Shown here piece by piece: positions 59,528 through 64,000 of a DNA stretch of 64,000 nucleotides (position 1 is its first letter; each line of letters begins with the position of its first letter). The position numbers and the translations under genes are program-made. The stretch is from assembly GCF_003574625.1 (NCBI RefSeq), contig NZ_QNUJ01000005.1, positions 369,559 through 433,558 of the forward strand, given 5' to 3'. Below the pieces are notes generated by a model, which was not told the origin of the DNA, did not search any database, and saw only the letters and a program-made list of their open reading frames with translations. This DNA comes from Shinella zoogloeoides. GTDB taxonomy: Bacteria; Pseudomonadota; Alphaproteobacteria; Rhizobiales; Rhizobiaceae.

Positions 59528-59575
59528 ATAGGCTCTCCCCTTGTGCGCAACTCGTCATAACACCCAACAGATGGC

Positions 59576-59604
59576 TTGACACCAAAAACATCGGACGGCA
59601 TGTT
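59576..59604 (+). promoter_or_regulatory. Predicted promoter of the aminotransferase transcript
   Basis: TTGACA (59576-59581), 17 bases, CATGTT (59599-59604). The start point would fall near 59611, inside the palindromic operator. Confidence 0.5.
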
Positions 59605-59608
59605 GAAT

Positions 59609-59620
59609 GTGTTATAACAC
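59609..59620. promoter_or_regulatory. GntR-type operator palindrome
   Basis: GTGTTATAACAC is a perfect 12-base palindrome, 82 bases upstream of the GntR start and overlapping the predicted start point of the divergent transcript. A partial copy (GTCATAACAC) lies at 59553-59563 next to the GntR gene. Two sites of different strength fit repression plus autoregulation. Confidence 0.6.
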
Positions 59621-59825
59621 TAGACAGAAGAAAGGACAGCGCCTTCTTTCGCCGGAAGCGATCCATTCTAGGGCGGGACAAAACCACAATCCAGACGCGT
59701 GTTGTCGAAATCGTGGTCGCGTTCAGGCTCCATCTGTCGCAAACGCCCTCTGTCGGGCTCGATGACGCTCCCGCACCGGATTCGCGGGCGTTGACGGGCG
59801 AGCGTGCGGCGTGTCACTGCCACCG

Positions 59826-59861
59826 CCGGAGGCGGGCGCCCGGCGCGCCGCCTCCGGTTTT
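59826..59861 (+). terminator. Terminator-like hairpin in the aminotransferase leader
   Basis: CCGGAGGCGG (59826-59835), a 12-base loop, CCGCCTCCGG (59848-59857), then TTTT. The stem is perfect. No plus-strand gene precedes it for over 2.5 kb, so it cannot end an upstream gene; it may be an attenuator of the leader transcript. Confidence 0.6.
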
Positions 59862-59965
59862 CGAACGGCCATCCCGAGGATGCCGAGACATATGCATGCG
59901 GCGGGCGCCTTGCATCCGCCGCCGGGGTTCCGCGCTGGCGGAAAAGCCCGAAGGAGGAACAGACC

Positions 59966-61351
59966 ATGAGCGGCACGCTCTCCAATTCGCTGGCCCATGC
60001 GGATATCACGACGACCCTGCATCCCTATACGGATGCCCGCGCCCATGAGCGCCAGGGCCCGATGATCATCGACCACGGCAAGGGCATCTATATCTACGAC
60101 GACGCCGGCAAGGAATATATCGAGGGTCTTGCGGGCCTCTGGTCGGTCGCCATCGGCTTCGACGAACCGCGTCTCGTGAAGGCTGCGGCCGATCAGATGG
60201 CCAAGCTGCCCTACTATCACACCTTCAGCCACAAGGCGCACGAGCCCTCCATCCGCCTGTCGGAGAAGATCGTCGAGATGACGCCGGAGCCGCTGACCCG
60301 CGTCTTCTTCACCAGCTCCGGCTCGGAAGCCAACGACACCATGATCAAGATGGTGTGGTACATGAACAACGCGCTGGGCCGCCCGCAGAAGAAGAAGTTC
60401 CTCGCCCGCACCCGCGCCTATCACGGCATCACGATCGCTTCGGGCAGCCTGACGGGCCTGCCGAACAACCACCGCGACTTCGACCTACCGGCGATCCCGG
60501 TCCGTCACCTGACCTGCCCGCACTTCTATCGCTTCGGTCAGCCCGGCGAGAGCGAGGCGCAGTTCACCGCGCGCCTGATCGCCGAAGCCGAAGCCGTGAT
60601 CCTCGAGGAAGGCCCCGAAACCATTGCCGGCTTCATCGGCGAGCCGCTGATGGCCGCAGGTGGCGTCATGCCGCCGCCGGCCGGCTACTGGAAGGGCATC
60701 GAGGCGCTCTGCCGCAAATACGATATCCTGCTCATCGCCGACGAAGTGATCTGCGGCTTCGGCCGCCTCGGCACGAGCTTCGGCTGCGAGCATTACGGCT
60801 TCACGCCCGATATCATGGTCATGTCCAAGCAACTGACCTCGTCCTACATGCCGCTTGCCGCCGTCGTCTTCACCGAGGCGGTCTATAACGCGATTGCCGA
60901 CAACACGGCGAAGATCGGCACCTTCGGCCATGGCTTCACCGCCTCCGGCCATCCGGTCGCGACCGCCGTCGGCCTCGAGAACCTCAAGATCATCGAGGAG
61001 CGCGACCTCATCGGCAACGCCGCCCGCATGGGCGCAATCTTCCAGGCACGCCTGGCGGAACTGGTCGATCACCCGCTGGTCGGGGAAGTGCGCGGCGCCG
61101 GCCTCATCGCCGGCATCGAGATGGTGGCCGACAAGGAGACCCGCCGTCCCTTCGCCGCTGCCGGCAAGGCGGGCGCCCGCGCCTTCGCCGCAGGCCATGA
61201 ACATGGCCTCATCGTCCGCGCCATCGGCGACGTCGTTGCCCTCTGCCCGCCGCTCATCATCACCGAGGAGCAGGTGCACGAGACGGTGAGCCGCCTGCGC
61301 AAGGCGCTCGACGACACCGCCAAGTGGCGCGCCGAAGAAAACCTGAACTGA
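59966..61351 (+). CDS. Class III (omega) aminotransferase
   Basis: 461 residues starting MSGTLSNSLAHADITTTLHP, ribosome site AAGGAGGA. PLP enzyme of fold type I with FTSSGSEANDTMIKMVWYM, AYHGITIASGSLTG, DEVICGFGRLG and the PLP-lysine in MVMSKQLTSSYMPL. The group includes beta-alanine, GABA, putrescine and taurine:pyruvate aminotransferases; the sequence does not settle which. It is regulated together with the GntR gene, followed by a terminator. Confidence 0.9.
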   Translation: MSGTLSNSLAHADITTTLHPYTDARAHERQGPMIIDHGKGIYIYDDAGKEYIEGLAGLWSVAIGFDEPRLVKAAADQMAKLPYYHTFSHKAHEPSIRLSEKIVEMTPEPLTRVFFTSSGSEANDTMIKMVWYMNNALGRPQKKKFLARTRAYHGITIASGSLTGLPNNHRDFDLPAIPVRHLTCPHFYRFGQPGESEAQFTARLIAEAEAVILEEGPETIAGFIGEPLMAAGGVMPPPAGYWKGIEALCRKYDILLIADEVICGFGRLGTSFGCEHYGFTPDIMVMSKQLTSSYMPLAAVVFTEAVYNAIADNTAKIGTFGHGFTASGHPVATAVGLENLKIIEERDLIGNAARMGAIFQARLAELVDHPLVGEVRGAGLIAGIEMVADKETRRPFAAAGKAGARAFAAGHEHGLIVRAIGDVVALCPPLIITEEQVHETVSRLRKALDDTAKWRAEENLN

Positions 61352-61357
61352 GACGGC

Positions 61358-61390
61358 AAGGGGCGCCGCGTCGATCGCGGCGCCCCTTTT
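61358..61390 (+). terminator. Intrinsic terminator after the aminotransferase gene
   Basis: AAGGGGCGCCGC (61358-61369), loop GTCGATC, GCGGCGCCCCTT (61377-61388), then TT. Twelve-base perfect stem six bases after the stop. Confidence 0.88.
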
Positions 61391-61421
61391 CTGCCTTCCG
61401 GCTGATCTGGAGACCCATCCC

Positions 61422-62462
61422 ATGAAGACCTATTCGATCGCGCTCATCCCGGGCGATGGCATCGGCACGGCCGTCACCGAAGCCGCATGGGCGGTTCTCG
61501 AAAAGGCGGCGTCCGGCACTTTCAAGCTCTCGGGCACGACCTTCCCGTGGTCCTGCGCCTTCTACAAGGAAACCGGGGCGATGATGCCGCAGGACGGTAT
61601 CGCGACGCTGCGCGGCTTCGACGCCATCCTGCTCGGCGCGGTCGGCTGGCCGGCGGAAGTTCCCGATTCCGTTTCCCTGCACGGCCTGCTGCTGCCGATC
61701 CGCAAGGCCTTCGTGCAATATGCCAATATCCGCCCGCACCGCCTGCTGCCGGGCGTCGAAGGCCCGCTGCGTGCGGAAGGTTTCGACATCCTGTGCATCC
61801 GTGAGAACACGGAAGGTGAGTATTCCGGCGCTGGCGGGCGCGTCCATCAGGGCACGGCGGACGAGGTGGCGGTGGAGACCTCCATCTTCACCCGAACGGG
61901 CGTCGAGCGCATCCTGCGCTTCGGCTTCGAGCAGGCGCGCGCCCGCAGTGGCAGGCTCGCCTCCGTCACCAAGTCCAATGCGCAGAAATATTCGATGGTG
62001 TTCTGGGACGAGATCACCCGGCAGCTTGCGGCCGAATATCCCGATGTCGAGGTCACCAGCTATCACATCGACGCCATGGCCGCCCGCATGGTGATGGCGC
62101 CGGAAAGCCTCGACGTGGTCGTCGCCTCCAACCTCTTCGGCGATATCCTGACGGATCTCGGCGCGGCGATCCAGGGCGGCCTCGGCTTTGCCGCCTCCGC
62201 CAATATCAATCCCGACCGCAACGCGCCCTCGATGTTCGAGCCGGTGCATGGCTCGGCGCCCGACATCGCCCATCTCGGCATCGCCAATCCCATCGCCGCC
62301 ATCTGGTCCGGCGCGATGATGCTCGATCATCTCGGCGAGCGCGAGGCCGCCGCCCGCGTCATGGCCGCCATCGAGCGCACCACCGCGCGCGGCATCGGCG
62401 TCAAGCCGGGCAAGGACAAGACGGATGCGATTGCCGCCGCCGTGCTTGCAGCGCTCGACTGA
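61422..62462 (+). CDS. Tartrate / D-malate-type beta-hydroxyacid dehydrogenase (isocitrate-IPMDH family)
   Basis: 346 residues. Family landmarks are LIPGDGIGTAVTEAAWAVLE, RENTEGEYSGAGGRV, the catalytic Lys in VTKSNAQKYSM, and metal-binding NLFGDILTDLGAAIQGGLGF. It is closest in wording to tartrate dehydrogenase and D-malate dehydrogenase (DmlA, TtuC) and not to LeuB. It would oxidise and decarboxylate a hydroxy-diacid with NAD. The preceding terminator makes it a separate unit from the aminotransferase. Confidence 0.85.
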   Translation: MKTYSIALIPGDGIGTAVTEAAWAVLEKAASGTFKLSGTTFPWSCAFYKETGAMMPQDGIATLRGFDAILLGAVGWPAEVPDSVSLHGLLLPIRKAFVQYANIRPHRLLPGVEGPLRAEGFDILCIRENTEGEYSGAGGRVHQGTADEVAVETSIFTRTGVERILRFGFEQARARSGRLASVTKSNAQKYSMVFWDEITRQLAAEYPDVEVTSYHIDAMAARMVMAPESLDVVVASNLFGDILTDLGAAIQGGLGFAASANINPDRNAPSMFEPVHGSAPDIAHLGIANPIAAIWSGAMMLDHLGEREAAARVMAAIERTTARGIGVKPGKDKTDAIAAAVLAALD

Positions 62463-62500
62463 AATGGAATATCGCTTCCGCTTGGAAGGGCGGAGGCGGT

Positions 62501-63550
62501 TCAGATCGGGTCGGGGAAGGGGCAGTCCAGCTTGACCGTCCACGGGCGGATGTCGCCGACGATGGTATCGATCAGTCCCACGCCGTTTTCGAGCTGGTCG
62601 CGCTTGCGGGCAAGCGAGCGATCTCCGGGAATGCGCACCGGATCATGCCCCGGCGCGACCGCGCTCGCCCTGCATTGCTCGGCAAGCCGTCCCATCTCCT
62701 GCTCGAAGGTCGCGCGGCCGGCGAAATGTTCGGGGTCGATGGCCTGTACGAAGACGCCGTTCGCCTCGCTGTCGCCGGTCTGCGAACCGCGGCCGAAGCC
62801 ACCCAATGCGCCGGAGAGCGCTTCGGTGAGGAGGGCGAGGCTGAAGCCTTTGTAGCCCTGTTCGGTGCCGCCGATAGGCAGGATGCCGCCGCCTCGTTCG
62901 ACGAATTCGGCGGGATCGTCCGTGACCGTGCCATCCTGCGCGACGACCAGGGGCGCCGGCAGTGTCTGCCCGAGCCGATAGCTGCGGTTGAGCGGGCCCA
63001 GCGCGGACATTGCGGCCGTCGTGTCGATGAGAATGGGGTCCCGGTCCGTCGGGATGCCGGCGGCGATCGGATTGCAGGAAAAGACGCGGCTCAGTCCGCC
63101 ATGCGGCACAACGACGGCCTCTGTCGGCGTGCTGGCGGTGATCATCACCATGATGCCGCGCCGGGTCGCGCGCTCCAGGTAGCTCGCAAGGCACGCGATG
63201 TGCTGCGCCCGGCGCACGACGACGGTGCCGGTTCCCTCGGTCTTCGCGATGTCGCAGGCGCGGTCCACCGCCCTTGCCGTGATCCACGGGCCGGGCAGGA
63301 ATTCGGCGTCCCAGACCTCGTTGCTGCGGGATGCGCCGAGGACCGTGTGGTCGCCCTCCCGGCGCGTCTCGCCACTGAGCAGCCATTCGACATTCGTCGG
63401 CAGGCGCTGCATGCCGTGGGTCGAATAACCGAGAAGGTCGGCTTCGAGGAAGAGCGAGCCGACGGTTTCCGCCCGATCGCGCGCAAGGCCGGCGCGTTCG
63501 AGCAGCCGCGTGGAGAAGTGCATGAGGTCCGTGTAGCGGTAGCGTTGCAT
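62501..63550 (-). CDS. Ldh-family (malate/L-lactate/ureidoglycolate) dehydrogenase
   Basis: 349 residues starting [20 protein letters not shown], ribosome site GAAGGAGA. The non-Rossmann NAD(P)-dependent oxidoreductase family COG2055 is marked by [15 protein letters not shown] (substrate-binding SHG-type motif), [18 protein letters not shown] and [19 protein letters not shown]. Members oxidise malate, lactate, ureidoglycolate or reduce cyclic imines such as delta1-piperideine-2-carboxylate. Downstream lies an amino-acid ABC transporter ATPase gene on the same strand, in line with a role in amino-acid use. Confidence 0.87.
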   Translation of the reverse strand: MQRYRYTDLMHFSTRLLERAGLARDRAETVGSLFLEADLLGYSTHGMQRLPTNVEWLLSGETRREGDHTVLGASRSNEVWDAEFLPGPWITARAVDRACDIAKTEGTGTVVVRRAQHIACLASYLERATRRGIMVMITASTPTEAVVVPHGGLSRVFSCNPIAAGIPTDRDPILIDTTAAMSALGPLNRSYRLGQTLPAPLVVAQDGTVTDDPAEFVERGGGILPIGGTEQGYKGFSLALLTEALSGALGGFGRGSQTGDSEANGVFVQAIDPEHFAGRATFEQEMGRLAEQCRASAVAPGHDPVRIPGDRSLARKRDQLENGVGLIDTIVGDIRPWTVKLDCPFPDPI

Positions 63551-63583
63551 GGTCGTCTCCTTCGCGGCTGTCTCGCGACCTGT

Positions 63584-64000
63584 TCAGTGCAGGATCTGGC
63601 TGAGGAAGAGCCGTGTGCGCTCGTGCTGCGGATTGTCGAAGAACTCGTGCGGCGAGTTCTGCTCGACGATCTGCCCCTGGTCCATGAAGATGACCCGGTT
63701 GGCGACCTGGCGGGCAAAGCCCATTTCATGCGTCACGCACAGCATGGTCATGCCCTCTTCAGCCAGCGACACCATCGTGTCGAGCACTTCCTTGACCATT
63801 TCCGGATCGAGCGCAGAGGTCGGCTCGTCGAACAGCATGATCTTCGGCTTCATGCACAGCGAACGGGCGATCGCCACGCGTTGCTGCTGGCCGCCCGAGA
63901 GCTGGCCGGGATATTTGTGGGCCTGTTCCGGGATCTTGACGCGCTTGAGATAGTGCATCGCCACTTCCTCGGCGTCCTTCTTCGGCATCTTGCGCACCCA
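63584..64000 (-). CDS. Polar amino-acid ABC transporter ATPase (5' end cut by window)
   Basis: The C-terminal 138 residues, open to the window edge. ABC signature [16 protein letters not shown], Walker [14 protein letters not shown] and the switch His in [18 protein letters not shown] identify the GlnQ/AapP/HisP type that energises polar amino-acid uptake. Walker A is beyond the edge. The in-frame ATG near 63997 is not the true start. It lies 34 bases downstream of, and is transcribed into from beyond, the Ldh gene region. Confidence 0.93.
   Translation of the reverse strand, partial: WVRKMPKKDAEEVAMHYLKRVKIPEQAHKYPGQLSGGQQQRVAIARSLCMKPKIMLFDEPTSALDPEMVKEVLDTMVSLAEEGMTMLCVTHEMGFARQVANRVIFMDQGQIVEQNSPHEFFDNPQHERTRLFLSQILH

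Larger units (their letters stand above)
59528..59965. other. Divergent control region and leader, GntR gene / aminotransferase
   Basis: 438 bases without a gene. It contains an imperfect operator half-copy at 59553-59563 (GTCATAACAC), a promoter for the right-hand gene, a perfect palindrome over its start point and, 105 bases before the aminotransferase ATG, a terminator-like hairpin. The transcribed leader would be about 350 bases. I recognise no known riboswitch in it. Confidence 0.6.

Noticed and set aside
59611..59965. A known riboswitch in the aminotransferase leader
   Set aside because: No glycine, SAM-II, TPP or cobalamin consensus could be recognised; only a terminator-like stem is supported.

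Overview
The window comes from a high-GC alphaproteobacterium of the order Hyphomicrobiales, most likely family Rhizobiaceae (Rhizobium, Shinella or Ensifer-like). The evidence is the gene order ruvCAB / ybgC-tolQRAB-pal-ybgF / tilS-ftsH-glmM, the presence of CtrA, ChpT and the SciP-type DUF1153 protein, a serC leader RNA ahead of serC-serA, a pair of Omp25/Omp31-like barrels, DUF1134, and intergenic elements typical of rhizobia. No phage, IS element, CRISPR array or rRNA is visible. The genus cannot be fixed from this sequence alone.

Layout. 1-3.1 kb: edge of a general-stress flavoprotein gene, a small exported DUF6636-type protein, yebC, a long inverted repeat and a luciferase-like monooxygenase. 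3.2-7.6 kb: ruvC, a VapBC-type toxin-antitoxin pair, ruvA, ruvB, a Tat-type metallophosphoesterase and ybgC. 7.9-13.5 kb: the envelope-constriction system tolQ, tolR, tolA, tolB, pal, ybgF. 13.6-18.6 kb: tilS, ftsH, glmM. 18.8-20.6 kb: two outer-membrane barrel genes. 20.7-23.6 kb: serC and serA behind a leader RNA. 23.7-32.5 kb: an EamA transporter, purA, a long acidic membrane protein, rpoH, an RluD-type pseudouridine synthase, a small membrane protein, a TrmH-type methyltransferase and a DHFR-like reductase. 32.6-39.8 kb: a coiled-coil membrane protein, DUF1134, then a cell-cycle block of chpT, an orphan receiver, ctrA, a FliJ-like gene, a GNAT gene, sciP and a LuxR solo. 40.0-41.4 kb: mnmA and tRNA-Met. 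41.4-43.1 kb: an FMN reductase and an AraC regulator.

43.2-53.3 kb is a nine-gene catabolic operon for branched-chain amino acids: an SDR dehydrogenase, thiolase, acyl-CoA dehydrogenase, the full branched-chain 2-oxoacid dehydrogenase complex (E1 alpha, E1 beta, E2, E3), 3-hydroxyisobutyryl-CoA hydrolase and 3-hydroxyisobutyrate dehydrogenase. The AraC regulator is divergent from it. Enoyl-CoA hydratase and methylmalonate-semialdehyde dehydrogenase are not in the window.

53.6-56.7 kb is the most unusual block. A c-type cytochrome, a Tat-exported FAD amine oxidase, a second c-type cytochrome and a RidA-family protein with its own signal peptide lie in a row. I read it as a periplasmic amine or amino-acid dehydrogenase that passes electrons to cytochrome c, with an exported imine hydrolase to clear the reactive product. 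A tandem-PAS hybrid histidine kinase lies next to it on the other strand. 58.8-64 kb holds a GntR regulator with a palindromic operator, a class III aminotransferase preceded by a long leader with a terminator-like hairpin, a tartrate/D-malate-type dehydrogenase, an Ldh-family dehydrogenase and the edge of an amino-acid ABC transporter ATPase gene.
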